NCBI GenBank assembly: GCA_910588815.1 | Contig: CAJUQY010000040.1 | Span: 4,748 to 27,739, forward strand | Direction of reading: 5' to 3' | Length of the DNA stretch: 22,992 nt | DNA from: an uncultured Lachnospiraceae bacterium | Lineage (GTDB): Bacteria; Bacillota; Clostridia; Lachnospirales; Lachnospiraceae | Shown here: positions 1 through 7,806 of the stretch, piece after piece | How positions within the stretch are numbered: position 1 is the first letter of the stretch | Layout of the letters: every line of letters begins with the position of its first letter | Program-made: the position numbers and the translations under genes | Notes under the pieces: model-generated | Databases searched by the model: none | Told to the model about the DNA's origin: nothing | What the model saw: only the letters and a program-made list of their open reading frames with translations

Positions 1-706
1 TTGAAATTGGCAATGAAATCGGCATGCTTGCAGACTTCTGCTTCTCCGGCTTCATGTATTTGAGCGTCCGCATATTGTGGAGTCTGTCGGCAAGCTTGAT
101 CAAAATCACCCGGATGTCCTTAGCCATGGCCAAAAACATCTTCCTGAGGTTTTCCGCCTGAATCTCCACCTTGTCGGCCGACCAGGAAAGCTGGGTCAGC
201 TTGGTGACTCCGTCCACCAAAAGCGCCACCTCGCCGCCAAAAACCTTTGTCATCTCCTCCATGGTCATGACCGTATCCTCCACCACGTCGTGGAGGATAC
301 CCGCGATGATGGACTCCTTGTCAAGCTCTAACTGAGCCAAAATAATGGCCACGCTTAAGGGATGGACGATATAAGGCTCACCGGACTTTCTAAGCTGCCC
401 CTCATGGGCCGCATTGGCAATCTCGTAAGCTTTTCTCACCATAGCCAAATCGTCCGACGGATGATACTTTCTTATGGAATCAATCAGAATGTCAAAAAGC
501 TCCTCCGGCGTCACATGGGTCAGCATCGTATCCCCGCCGGCGACAACCCGCTTGGACTCTCCTCCGTCCCCCACGGCCGGAAGCACCTCCTCCACCGGCT
601 GTAAAGCGCCATCGTCAAAGTGTACAGAAGTCCCCTGCACCGCCTCCCCTATATTCTGCTGTTCTTTTTCTTTCCATTCTGCCATGACTTCACCCTTGGT
701 ATCCAT
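1..706 (-). CDS. relA: Bifunctional (p)ppGpp synthetase/hydrolase, N-terminal part (runs off window)
   Basis: This is the N-terminal HD hydrolase region of a RelA/SpoT homologue, which makes and degrades the stringent-response alarmone (p)ppGpp in the cytosol. Motifs seen in order are KAYEIANAAHEGQLRKSGEPYIVHP, split here as KAYEIANAAHEGQ then RKSGEPYIVHP, followed by GILHDVVEDT (the HD metal site) and KLADRLHNMRTLKYM. These are hallmark RSH motifs. About 60 poorly conserved, acidic residues precede the HD domain. The start at 706 has AGGG close upstream; in-frame ATGs at 721 and 685 are alternatives, and the 685 start has a better-placed AAGGGTG. The gene lies 52 bp downstream of pfkA on the same strand and is probably cotranscribed with it. 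The last ~11 codons inside the window (positions 1-34) do not read like the conserved RSH continuation even though the frame stays open; see findings. Confidence 0.9.
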   Translation of the reverse strand, partial: MDTKGEVMAEWKEKEQQNIGEAVQGTSVHFDDGALQPVEEVLPAVGDGGESKRVVAGGDTMLTHVTPEELFDILIDSIRKYHPSDDLAMVRKAYEIANAAHEGQLRKSGEPYIVHPLSVAIILAQLELDKESIIAGILHDVVEDTVMTMEEMTKVFGGEVALLVDGVTKLTQLSWSADKVEIQAENLRKMFLAMAKDIRVILIKLADRLHNMRTLKYMKPEKQKSASMPISLPIS

Positions 707-758
707 TTTTCCCTGAAGCATACTTTATTGGAATATCCTGCCTGTTCACAACTGCCCA

Positions 759-1733
759 TTACTGGGCCAGCATCCTGCTGATAACGTATTCTTCTTCCCT
801 GATATCCTTGTGCATGTTAAGCGCTTCTTCCATATCAAAATCCACAAATTCACCGTCCTTCCAGCCAACGACCCGGTTACTCTTCCCCGCCGCCAAAAGC
901 TCCACAGCCTTGGCTCCCATGATAGAAGCGTAGACCCGGTCCTTGCAGGTAGGCATACCGCCCCGCTGCATGTATCCGAGGATGGAGGCCCTGGTCTCTA
1001 TGCCCGTGGCCGCCTCGATCCGCTTTGCCATACTGGTGGAATGGCCGATACCCTCGGCATTAATCACGATATGGTGGGTCTTTCCCCGCTTCCGGTGTGC
1101 AATGATATGGTTGATAATCGTCTGCTCGTTGTTGTCATAGCGTTCCGGCAGGAGGATATCCTCCGCGCCGTTGGCAATGCCGCACCAGAGGGCGATGTAA
1201 CCGGCGTTGCGCCCCATAACCTCGATGATGCTGCAGCGCTCATGGGAGGTAGAGGTATCGCGGATCTTGTCAATGGCCACCATGGCCGTATTCACCGCCG
1301 TGTCAAAGCCGATGGTATAATCCGTACATGCAATGTCCAGGTCGATAGTTCCCGGCAGGCCCACCGTATTGATCCCGAGCCCCGCCAGCTTTCCGGCTCC
1401 CTTGTAGGAACCGTCCCCGCCGATAACCACAAGGCCCTCGATCCCGTGCTTCCGACAGATATCGGCACCCAGCTTCTGCCCTTCCTCCTCTTTGAATTTG
1501 TCGCAGCGGGCCGTGTAGAGGATGGTTCCGCCCCGCTGGATGATGTCAGAAACACTTCTGCTGCTCATGTCCACGATCTCTTCATTCAAAAGGCCGGCAT
1601 AGCCTCTCTTGATCCCCTTCACCTTCATACCCTTGGCAATCGCAGTTCTGACCACTGCGCGGATCGCCGCATTCATGCCCGGTGCATCTCCTCCACTGGT
1701 GAGCACGCCGATGGTTCCTACTGTCTTAGCCAT
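759..1733 (-). CDS. pfkA: ATP-dependent 6-phosphofructokinase
   Basis: The protein has 324 residues, the usual bacterial PfkA length. It phosphorylates fructose 6-phosphate to fructose 1,6-bisphosphate, the committed step of glycolysis, in the cytosol. Visible motifs are the N-terminal GVLTSGGDAPGMNAAIRAVV (nucleotide-binding GGD), GGDGSYKGA, PGTIDLDIACTDYTIG, DTSTSHERCSIIEVMGRNAG, and a C-terminal substrate-binding segment. Gly in GGDGS and PGTID point to ATP, not pyrophosphate, as donor. The catalytic TID core and the following Asp are kept, but the usual TIDND Asn is Leu. The start at 1733 was chosen because GGAGGAGAG lies 5-6 bases upstream; an upstream in-frame extension to 1775 has no such site. 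It follows dnaE by 50 bp but has its own promoter at the dnaE 3' end. Confidence 0.96.
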   Translation of the reverse strand: MAKTVGTIGVLTSGGDAPGMNAAIRAVVRTAIAKGMKVKGIKRGYAGLLNEEIVDMSSRSVSDIIQRGGTILYTARCDKFKEEEGQKLGADICRKHGIEGLVVIGGDGSYKGAGKLAGLGINTVGLPGTIDLDIACTDYTIGFDTAVNTAMVAIDKIRDTSTSHERCSIIEVMGRNAGYIALWCGIANGAEDILLPERYDNNEQTIINHIIAHRKRGKTHHIVINAEGIGHSTSMAKRIEAATGIETRASILGYMQRGGMPTCKDRVYASIMGAKAVELLAAGKSNRVVGWKDGEFVDFDMEEALNMHKDIREEEYVISRMLAQ

Positions 1734-1783
1734 AGTTCTCTCCTCCGACTGTAACAAGTTTTTGTAATAAAACAAATTTACTT

Positions 1784-4700
1784 TTAATTATATTGGATTC
1801 TCTCCCTGTTTTCAATAGGCTTTTCTACAACTTTTACATTCTCTTTCCCATATTTTAGGGCAAGTTTCTCCAAAAGCTCCTCGTCGGCCCGAACCGTATG
1901 AGAAATCCCCAGAAATTTTTTCGCCCGCTCCTTCTGCAGGAAAATCCCAACCCGGTCGTTTCCGTCACTGTCCGCCAGAAAGTCCAAAAGGTCTGCTTCC
2001 TCCGCAAAATAGGAAGCCTTGTCCGCAAACTGGATCCATAGGATCTTCGGAAGGCCGTCAAAGGGAATGATTTTTTCACAGATCAGCTTCCCTTTCGCCT
2101 CGTCGCCCAAAGACACCCTTCCCCGCACAAAGACCTTGTTATCCTCCACAAGGATAGCCCTGTTTTTCTCGTAATCCCTGGGAAACACTAAAACCTCCAC
2201 CGTCCCCACCATATCTTCCACCGTAAGAAATGCCATCAGCTGGTTTTGTTTGGTGGTCTTGACTGTTTTTGCGGTGATCATTCCTCCGACCGTGACGATC
2301 CGTCCATCAGTGGCATTTGCCTCCCCGCTCTCATCGTCCACATTGAAATCCGTAGTCACTGCCGTGATGTTCTGCCGCCATTTTTCCTCATACTTTTCCA
2401 GAGGATGGCCGCTTAGATAAATCCCCAGAACCTCCTTTTCATAGGCCAAAAGCTCCTCCTTCTCGTATTCGCCCACATCCTGGAACCGCACCTCATGAGC
2501 CTTCTTCTCCTCCTCCCCCATAAAATCAAAGAGGCTTAGCTGTCCGGCGATATCCAGCTTTTTCTCCCGGTTCTTTTGTTCCAGGAGCTCCATGGAAGCC
2601 AGCATTTTCTGCTTCCTGGTTCCGGGAAGTCCGTCCAGGGCACCGGACTTAATGAAATTTTCCAGGCTCCGCTTATTGATCTCCTTATTTGTCAGCCGGT
2701 AGATGAAGTCCTTTAGGCTTTTGTACGGCCCATTCTCCTCCCGGTTCCTCACAATCTCCTCAATGACATTTTTCCCGATGCTCTTGATGGCGGAAAGACC
2801 GTAGCGTATCCCGCCGTCGGACACAGAAAAATCTGCCACGCCCTCGTTGATGTCAGGCGGAAGAAGCGCGATCCCCATGGAGCGGCTCACCAGGATATAC
2901 TCCGAAACCTTGGCGGAATTTTCAATTACCGAGGTCATCAGGGCCGCCATATATTCCACCGGATAGTAATATTTTAAATAAGCCGTCTCATAAGCCACCA
3001 CCGCATAGGCCGCCGCATGGGACTTATTGAAGGCATATCTGGCAAAATCAGTCATCTCATCAAAGATTTGCTGGGCCGTCTTCTCATCGATTCCATTGGC
3101 GATACACCCCCTCACCCCCTCGCCCTCATTGCCATAGACAAAATTCTGCCGCTCTTTTTCCATGACGGAGGCTTTCTTCTTGGACATGGCCCTCCGCACC
3201 AGATCGCTTCTTCCCAAAGTATAGCCGCCCAGATCCCGCACGATCTGCATGACCTGCTCCTGATAGACGATACAGCCGTAGGTGGGTTTCAATATCGGTT
3301 CCAGTTCCGGGCAGTGATAGGTGATGGCTTCCGGCCTGCTTTTCCCCCGGATATATTGGGGAATGAAATCCATGGGGCCCGGCCGGTAGAGAGAAATCCC
3401 GGCGATCACATCCTCCAGGCTGTGGGGCTCCAGCTCCTTCATAAAGCTTTTCATGCCGGAGCTTTCTAACTGGAACACCCCGTCGCACCGTCCCGTACAG
3501 AGGGAATCGTAAACTGCCTTATCGTCAAAATCCACATGGTCGATGTCAATCTGTACGCCCTTGCTTTTTTCAATGAGCTTCACCGCATTCTGAATCACCG
3601 TCAAGGTGCGAAGGCCCAGAAAATCCATTTTTAAAAGCCCAAGCTCCTCCAGAGTCGTCATGGTAAACTGGGTGGTAATCGAACCGTCGGCCGCCCTGGA
3701 GAGAGGAACGTACTCCTCCGCCGGCTTCTGGCTGATCACCACGCCGGCCGCATGCATGGACGCATGCCTGGGAAGCCCCTCCAGGCGCTTCGACATGTCG
3801 ATCAGGTATTTCACCTGATCGTCATTTTTATAGGCCGCCGCCAGATCCGGGGTCTTTAACGCGGCATCCAGCGTGATCCCAAGTTCTCTGGGCACCATCT
3901 TTGCGATCTGGTCACAGAGGGCATAGGGCAGATCCAGCGCCCGCCCCACATCCCGGATCACGCCTCTGGCCGCCAGGGTTCCAAAAGTGACAATCTGCAC
4001 CACCCGGTCTTTTCCATATTTCTCCCCAACATATTCAATCACCTCCTGGCGCCGTTCAAAGCAAAAGTCCACGTCGATATCCGGCATGGACACCCGCTCC
4101 GGATTCAGGAAGCGCTCAAAAAGCAGGTTATAGCGGATGGGATCAATGTTGGTGATCCCCAAGGTATAAGCCACGATGCTTCCGGCAGCGGAGCCCCTTC
4201 CCGGCCCCACCATAATCCCGTGATCTCTGGCATATTTGATAAAATCCCACACGATCAGAAAATAATCCACATAGCCCATGTCCTTTATGACGCCCAGCTC
4301 ATAATCCAATCGTTCCCTGAGGGAGCCATCGTCCTCCTGATACCGTTCTTTGAGCCCCGCCAGACAGAGCTCATTTAAGTATTCCCAGGCTGTCTTTCCC
4401 TCCGGAACGTCAAACCTTGGAAGCTTTGTCACCCCAAACTCAATCTCCACATTGCACCGCTCGGCAATTTTGTGCGTGTTTTCGACGGCTTCCTGGGCAT
4501 AGGGAAAGAGCTTTCGCATCTCCTCCTCGGATTTACAATAATACTGTCCCCCCTCATAACGCATCCGATTTTCATCGCCGACCTTTTTATTGGTCTGGAT
4601 ACAGAGCAGGATGTCATGGGGCTCGGCATCTGCCGCAAAGGTATAGTGGACATCATTGGTCGCCACCAGGGGAATCCCAAGCTCCTGCGACATCCGTACC

Positions 4701-5314
4701 AGCTGAGTATCCACCAGGCGCTGTTCCGGGATCCCATGGTCCTGGAGCTCCAAAAAGAAATTTCCCTTTCCGAAAATCTCCTCGTATCCCCTGGCAGTCC
4801 GGCATGCCTCCTCGTACATACCCCGGATCAGATATTTGGGAATCTCCCCCGCCAGGCAGGCCGAAAGGGCGATGATCCCCCCATGGTATTCCCGGAGTAC
4901 CTCGTAGTCCACCCGCGGCTTATAGTAAAAACCATCGATAAAGCCTCTGGATACAATCTTCATCAGGTTGGCGTAACCGGTGTTGTTTTCAGCCAAAAGC
5001 ACCAGATGGTAATACCGGTCCTCCGAATGATTTCCTTCCTTCTCAAAACGGGAACCTGTCGTCACATAAACCTCGCAGCCGATAATCGGGCGGATCCCCG
5101 CCTCCTTCGCCGCCTTGTAAAAATCGATCACTCCATACATGACGCCATGGTCGGTAATTGCCAGACTGTCCATCCCCAGTGCCTTTGCCTGGCCCACCAG
5201 TTCTTTGATTTTGCTGGAACCGTCCAGCAGACTATACTCCGTATGTACATGCAGGTGGGTAAATCCGGCCGGATGCTTCACCGGGGCATCGGCCTGGATA
5301 CTTTGTAATCCCAT
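1784..5314 (-). CDS. dnaE: DNA polymerase III alpha subunit, DnaE type
   Basis: A 1176-residue replicative DNA polymerase of the DnaE class (not PolC: no embedded 3'-5' exonuclease domain). Domains in order: PHP domain from residue ~19 (HLHVHTEYSLLDG with HxH, then ITDHGVMYG); the polymerase palm with GPGRGSAAGS (~370-379) and the catalytic PDIDVDF pair Asp412/Asp414, then KMDFLGLRTL for the third acid; the fingers region with YQEQVMQI; a helix-hairpin-helix region (~800-880); and an OB-fold (GTVEVLVFPRDYEKN). Length and motif order match the family, and no intein is seen. The start at 5314 is set by CGGAGG six bases upstream of ATG; the frame could extend to 5353, but with no site there. In Firmicutes DnaE usually extends RNA primers and works alongside PolC. 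Confidence 0.96.
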   Translation of the reverse strand: MGLQSIQADAPVKHPAGFTHLHVHTEYSLLDGSSKIKELVGQAKALGMDSLAITDHGVMYGVIDFYKAAKEAGIRPIIGCEVYVTTGSRFEKEGNHSEDRYYHLVLLAENNTGYANLMKIVSRGFIDGFYYKPRVDYEVLREYHGGIIALSACLAGEIPKYLIRGMYEEACRTARGYEEIFGKGNFFLELQDHGIPEQRLVDTQLVRMSQELGIPLVATNDVHYTFAADAEPHDILLCIQTNKKVGDENRMRYEGGQYYCKSEEEMRKLFPYAQEAVENTHKIAERCNVEIEFGVTKLPRFDVPEGKTAWEYLNELCLAGLKERYQEDDGSLRERLDYELGVIKDMGYVDYFLIVWDFIKYARDHGIMVGPGRGSAAGSIVAYTLGITNIDPIRYNLLFERFLNPERVSMPDIDVDFCFERRQEVIEYVGEKYGKDRVVQIVTFGTLAARGVIRDVGRALDLPYALCDQIAKMVPRELGITLDAALKTPDLAAAYKNDDQVKYLIDMSKRLEGLPRHASMHAAGVVISQKPAEEYVPLSRAADGSITTQFTMTTLEELGLLKMDFLGLRTLTVIQNAVKLIEKSKGVQIDIDHVDFDDKAVYDSLCTGRCDGVFQLESSGMKSFMKELEPHSLEDVIAGISLYRPGPMDFIPQYIRGKSRPEAITYHCPELEPILKPTYGCIVYQEQVMQIVRDLGGYTLGRSDLVRRAMSKKKASVMEKERQNFVYGNEGEGVRGCIANGIDEKTAQQIFDEMTDFARYAFNKSHAAAYAVVAYETAYLKYYYPVEYMAALMTSVIENSAKVSEYILVSRSMGIALLPPDINEGVADFSVSDGGIRYGLSAIKSIGKNVIEEIVRNREENGPYKSLKDFIYRLTNKEINKRSLENFIKSGALDGLPGTRKQKMLASMELLEQKNREKKLDIAGQLSLFDFMGEEEKKAHEVRFQDVGEYEKEELLAYEKEVLGIYLSGHPLEKYEEKWRQNITAVTTDFNVDDESGEANATDGRIVTVGGMITAKTVKTTKQNQLMAFLTVEDMVGTVEVLVFPRDYEKNRAILVEDNKVFVRGRVSLGDEAKGKLICEKIIPFDGLPKILWIQFADKASYFAEEADLLDFLADSDGNDRVGIFLQKERAKKFLGISHTVRADEELLEKLALKYGKENVKVVEKPIENRERIQYN
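1787..1815 (-). promoter_or_regulatory. Predicted promoter for pfkA (and probably relA)
   Basis: On the minus strand a TTGAAA -35 box (1810-1815) is followed by a 17-base spacer and a perfect TATAAT -10 box (1787-1792). It overlaps the last codons of dnaE and lies ~55 bases before the pfkA start. A short TTTGT-6-ACAAA inverted repeat lies in the leader; whether it is an operator is unknown. Confidence 0.7.
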
Positions 5315-5355
5315 AAAAACCTCCGTTTCCACTGAAAGAGCCTGCCGCTGCACAA

Positions 5356-5361
5356 GTTATA
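5356..5361 (-). promoter_or_regulatory. Possible -10 element for dnaE
   Basis: The minus strand reads TGCTATAACT about 45 bases before the dnaE start. It resembles an extended -10 box (TG-n-TATAAC). No convincing -35 box is seen at the right spacing, so this is tentative. Confidence 0.3.
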
Positions 5362-5466
5362 GCAGACGACATAAATCTTTTCTTTACGGTGTCTGCCATG
5401 CCGATTTTTGCTGCATGTAAGTGCAGAATCTTCCTTACAAAAATCGTGCACATCCCTCAGAGGGCT

Positions 5467-5502
5467 TATAGTAAACGGCAAATACTTTTGTCGTTTACTA
5501 TA
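5467..5502. repeat. Perfect-ended palindrome in the crh-dnaE intergenic region
   Basis: Arms TATAGTAAACG (5467-5477) and CGTTTACTATA (5492-5502) are exact reverse complements. Pairing continues inward through one G-T mismatch and GCAAA/TTTGT-type bases to a 4-base TACT loop, making a 16-bp stem. There is no T-tract, so it does not look like a terminator. It may be a dispersed palindromic repeat or a protein-binding site. Confidence 0.6.
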
Positions 5503-5536
5503 GGTGCGGCAGCTCCTTCGGATATCTGGCAACAAA

Positions 5537-5560
5537 TACCCCGCAGTTTCCTGCGGGGTA
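5537..5560 (-). terminator. Intrinsic terminator after the whiA-crh transcript
   Basis: A 10-bp stem, TACCCCGCAG (5537-5546) pairing with CTGCGGGGTA (5551-5560) around a 4-base loop. On the minus strand it is followed by TTTGTTG and begins 11 bases past the crh stop codon. The rest of 5315-5571 holds no convincing gene. Confidence 0.8.
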
Positions 5561-5571
5561 CTCCTTCTGTC

Positions 5572-5829
5572 CTATGCCTCACTCTTCAGATATTTCTCGA
5601 TGGCGGCGGCGGCGCTTTCTTCATCCTCTCCGCTCACCGTTACCTGCACGCTCACTCCGCTTCCCAGGCCCAAAGCCATCATTCCCATAATGCTCTTCGC
5701 ATTTACCTTCCTGGATCCATCCTCGATGTAGATACTGCTCTCATACTGGCTGGCCACCTGCACAAGCATCGCAACCGGACGGGCTTCCAACCCGGTTGGA
5801 ATCCCAACAGCTATTTTTTTTGTGATCAT
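5572..5829 (-). CDS. crh: HPr-family regulatory protein, Crh-like (Glu at position 15)
   Basis: An 85-residue HPr-fold protein. In PTS carrier HPr the motif GLHARPA supplies phosphorylatable His15; here it reads GLEARPVAM, so residue 15 is Glu and the protein cannot carry phosphate from Enzyme I. Ser46, the HprK target, is kept in NAKSIMGMMAL, together with the following hydrophobic patch that docks on CcpA. This pattern is that of Bacillus Crh, which has Gln at position 15 and also sits directly after whiA. It should therefore act in catabolite control and not sugar transport. The start overlaps the whiA stop (ATGA), with GGAGGAG eight bases upstream, so the two are translationally coupled. 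HprK, its expected kinase, lies ~2 kb upstream. The product could be named HPr family protein in annotation pipelines. Confidence 0.88.
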   Translation of the reverse strand: MITKKIAVGIPTGLEARPVAMLVQVASQYESSIYIEDGSRKVNAKSIMGMMALGLGSGVSVQVTVSGEDEESAAAAIEKYLKSEA

Positions 5830-6758
5830 AACAGACTCTCCTCCTCGTCATCCCTTAACGCTCTTGCCAATTCCTTCAATTTCCGCAGACGATGGTTGAC
5901 ACCGGATTTTCCCACCGACGGATTCAGGGAGTCGCCTAGCTCCTTTAAGGTTGCTTCCGGCTGCTCCAGCCTGGCAATAGCAATTTCCTCCAGCCCCTCC
6001 GGAAGCTTCTCAAATCCGATTTTGTCGCGGATATATATTATATCACTCATCTGCTCTACAGCAGCGGATACCGTTTTGTTAATGTTGGCCGTCTCACAGT
6101 TCACCTTCCGATTGACAGCCCCTCTCATTTCCCGCAAAATGCGGACATTCTCCAATTCCATAAGTGCCAGATTGGCTCCCATGACCCCCAGCATATCTAC
6201 AATCTGATTTCCCTCTTTTATATAAAGCACATGATACCGCTTGCGCAGCACCACCTTCGCTTCAATGCCAAAGGCATGGATCAGCGTCTGGAGCTGCCCT
6301 GCCTTTTCTGCGCTGTCACAGACAATCTCAAAATGATAAGATTTCTGCGGATTGCTGATAGAGCCGCCTGCCAGGAATGCCCCCCGGATAAAAGCCTGCT
6401 TGCAGCAGGAATTTTGCACCACCATACTGTTTACAAAATCCCGCCGTTCTTCCGGACGGCCATCTTTCCCCAGCAGCTTGACTGTCTGCAGAAAATCTTC
6501 TGCTTCTTTTCCCTCTATGAGCAACAGGGAAGAACCCTCCTTCCCGGCCTTGCGAAGATCAATCCTAAAAGCATGTTTCAGAAGAACAGAGAATTTTTTT
6601 CCCACATTCGGATTCTCAAGCCTTATGAGTAAACGCCTCCCGTCCTTCTGCGCCTGACCGCACATCCGAAATATGGCGGCCGCTTCTGCGATCTGGCAGT
6701 GTCTGGCGCTGCTTAACTGACGGGAAAGCTCTGCTTTCACTTCCGATGAAAAAGACAT
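5826..6758 (-). CDS. whiA: DNA-binding protein WhiA
   Basis: A 310-residue WhiA. The N-terminal ~210 residues form the LAGLIDADG homing-endonuclease-like fold (MSFSSEVKAELSR at the start; FIRGAFLAGGSISNP; YHFEIVCDS), without nuclease function in the family. The C-terminal ~85 residues carry the helix-turn-helix (ARLEQPEATLKELGDSLNP followed by VGKSGVNHRLRKL). WhiA controls sporulation genes in Streptomyces and affects cell division and chromosome segregation in Bacillus. The start at 6758 has GAGGTGAG just upstream. It overlaps crh by four bases and has its own promoter. The rapZ and yvcK genes that commonly lie between murB and whiA in Firmicutes are not here; only 48 bp separate murB and whiA. 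Confidence 0.95.
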   Translation of the reverse strand: MSFSSEVKAELSRQLSSARHCQIAEAAAIFRMCGQAQKDGRRLLIRLENPNVGKKFSVLLKHAFRIDLRKAGKEGSSLLLIEGKEAEDFLQTVKLLGKDGRPEERRDFVNSMVVQNSCCKQAFIRGAFLAGGSISNPQKSYHFEIVCDSAEKAGQLQTLIHAFGIEAKVVLRKRYHVLYIKEGNQIVDMLGVMGANLALMELENVRILREMRGAVNRKVNCETANINKTVSAAVEQMSDIIYIRDKIGFEKLPEGLEEIAIARLEQPEATLKELGDSLNPSVGKSGVNHRLRKLKELARALRDDEEESLL

Positions 6759-6781
6759 GGGCTCACCTCAAACCTCTTCCT

Positions 6782-6810
6782 GTTATAACATCATAAGCGG
6801 GGATTGTCAA
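6782..6810 (-). promoter_or_regulatory. Strong predicted promoter for whiA-crh
   Basis: On the minus strand a consensus TTGACA -35 box (6805-6810) overlaps the murB stop. A 17-base spacer leads to TATAAC (6782-6787) with an extended -10 TG. It lies ~23 bases before the whiA start, so whiA-crh can be transcribed independently of murB. Confidence 0.75.
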
Positions 6811-7724
6811 CTATAAGGATGTTCAAACTCCCCCAGAAGCCGGATCTCAAGCTCCAAAGCAACCCCGAATTTTTTTAACACCCGTTCCCGGACCTGTCTG
6901 CAGAGCTCTAAAATATCCGCCGCCGAAGCGCCTCCCTTGTTGACCACGAAACCACAGTGCTTCTCCGATACGCAGGCCCCGCCCACGGAAAAACCACGAA
7001 GCCCGGCATCCATAATCAGCTTTCCCGCAAAATAGCCCTCCGGCCTTTTAAAGGTGCTTCCCGCACTCGGATATTCCAACGGCTGCTTTTCCTTCCTTCT
7101 CTCTGCCAATTCTTCCATTTTCAGGCAGATCCGCTCTTTATCACCCGATTTTAAGGCAATCTCCACTTCTGTCACAATATATTCCATAGGAAGAATACAG
7201 CTTTTTCGATAGCCCATCTGCAGTTCACTTTTATCCAAGCGTTTTTCTTCCCCGTCTTTTGTCAATACGGACGCGGCGCATACCACCTGTGCCATCTCTC
7301 CGCCGTAGGCTCCCGCATTCATAACCAGGGCGCCTCCCACCGTTCCCGGTATCCCGGAGGCAAACTCCAGGCCGGAAAGAGATGCATCACGGGCCTTCGC
7401 CGCTATTTTGGCAAGGGCAGCCCCGGCTCCCGCAAAAAGCCGGCCGCCCTCAACGCGAATCTGTTCAAAAGCCCGACCCACATGGATCACCACCCCCCGG
7501 TATCCCGCATCGCTCACCAGCAGATTGCTGCCGTTTCCCAGTATAAAATAGGGCTCTTTCCATTCCCTGCACAAACGAATGACCGACGCCAGCTCCGAAA
7601 CCGTCTGCGGTGTCACAAAGACCTTTGCCGGCCCTCCCACCCGGAAGGTCGTATGCTTCTTCATGGGTTCATCAAAACAGACATTACCCGATAATACCCT
7701 CAGCCTGTCATCAAATAAATCCAT
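6807..7724 (-). CDS. murB: UDP-N-acetylenolpyruvoylglucosamine reductase
   Basis: A 305-residue FAD-dependent MurB, which reduces UDP-GlcNAc-enolpyruvate to UDP-MurNAc with NADPH in cytosolic peptidoglycan precursor synthesis. Seen motifs: HTTFRVGGPA at the start of the FAD-binding domain, ILGNGSNLLVSD (FAD pyrophosphate contact), GIPGTVGGALVMNAGAYGGE, the catalytic Ser segment YPSAGSTFKRP, and the final LELEIRLLGE with the conserved Glu. The short form without the extra C-terminal insertion matches Gram-positive (type II) MurB. ATG 7724 was chosen because GGCGGG lies six bases upstream; the adjoining GTG at 7727 is too close to it. It sits downstream of hprK and probably shares its transcript. 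Confidence 0.95.
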   Translation of the reverse strand: MDLFDDRLRVLSGNVCFDEPMKKHTTFRVGGPAKVFVTPQTVSELASVIRLCREWKEPYFILGNGSNLLVSDAGYRGVVIHVGRAFEQIRVEGGRLFAGAGAALAKIAAKARDASLSGLEFASGIPGTVGGALVMNAGAYGGEMAQVVCAASVLTKDGEEKRLDKSELQMGYRKSCILPMEYIVTEVEIALKSGDKERICLKMEELAERRKEKQPLEYPSAGSTFKRPEGYFAGKLIMDAGLRGFSVGGACVSEKHCGFVVNKGGASAADILELCRQVRERVLKKFGVALELEIRLLGEFEHPYS

Positions 7725-7801
7725 CACATTCCCGCCTTTGACTCTCTATTTTCCTTATTTTCTTCTGCCGTCATTGGTGTTCTCCGATCATGATCCGCCA
7801 T
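7724..7801 (-). CDS. Possible 25-residue small ORF between hprK and murB
   Basis: An ATG five bases after the hprK stop opens a 25-codon frame beginning MADHDRRTPMTAEE and ending AGM. Its TGA overlaps the murB ATG as TGATG, a typical coupling arrangement. The peptide is strongly charged. The ribosome binding site is weak (GAGAA), and no family is recognised. It may be a leader that couples hprK and murB translation, or chance. Confidence 0.3.
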   Translation of the reverse strand: MADHDRRTPMTAEENKENRESKAGM

Positions 7802-7806
7802 ATTTC

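Noticed and set aside
4472..5308. Long open frame (278 codons) on the plus strand
   Set aside because: It is fully antisense to dnaE, whose motifs and length are certain. It has no recognisable domain.
5274..5314. N-terminal extension of dnaE to 5353
   Set aside because: CGGAGG is correctly spaced for ATG 5314, and the extension has no site.
5389..6207. 272-codon plus-strand open frame
   Set aside because: Antisense to crh and whiA and crosses their terminator; no family features.
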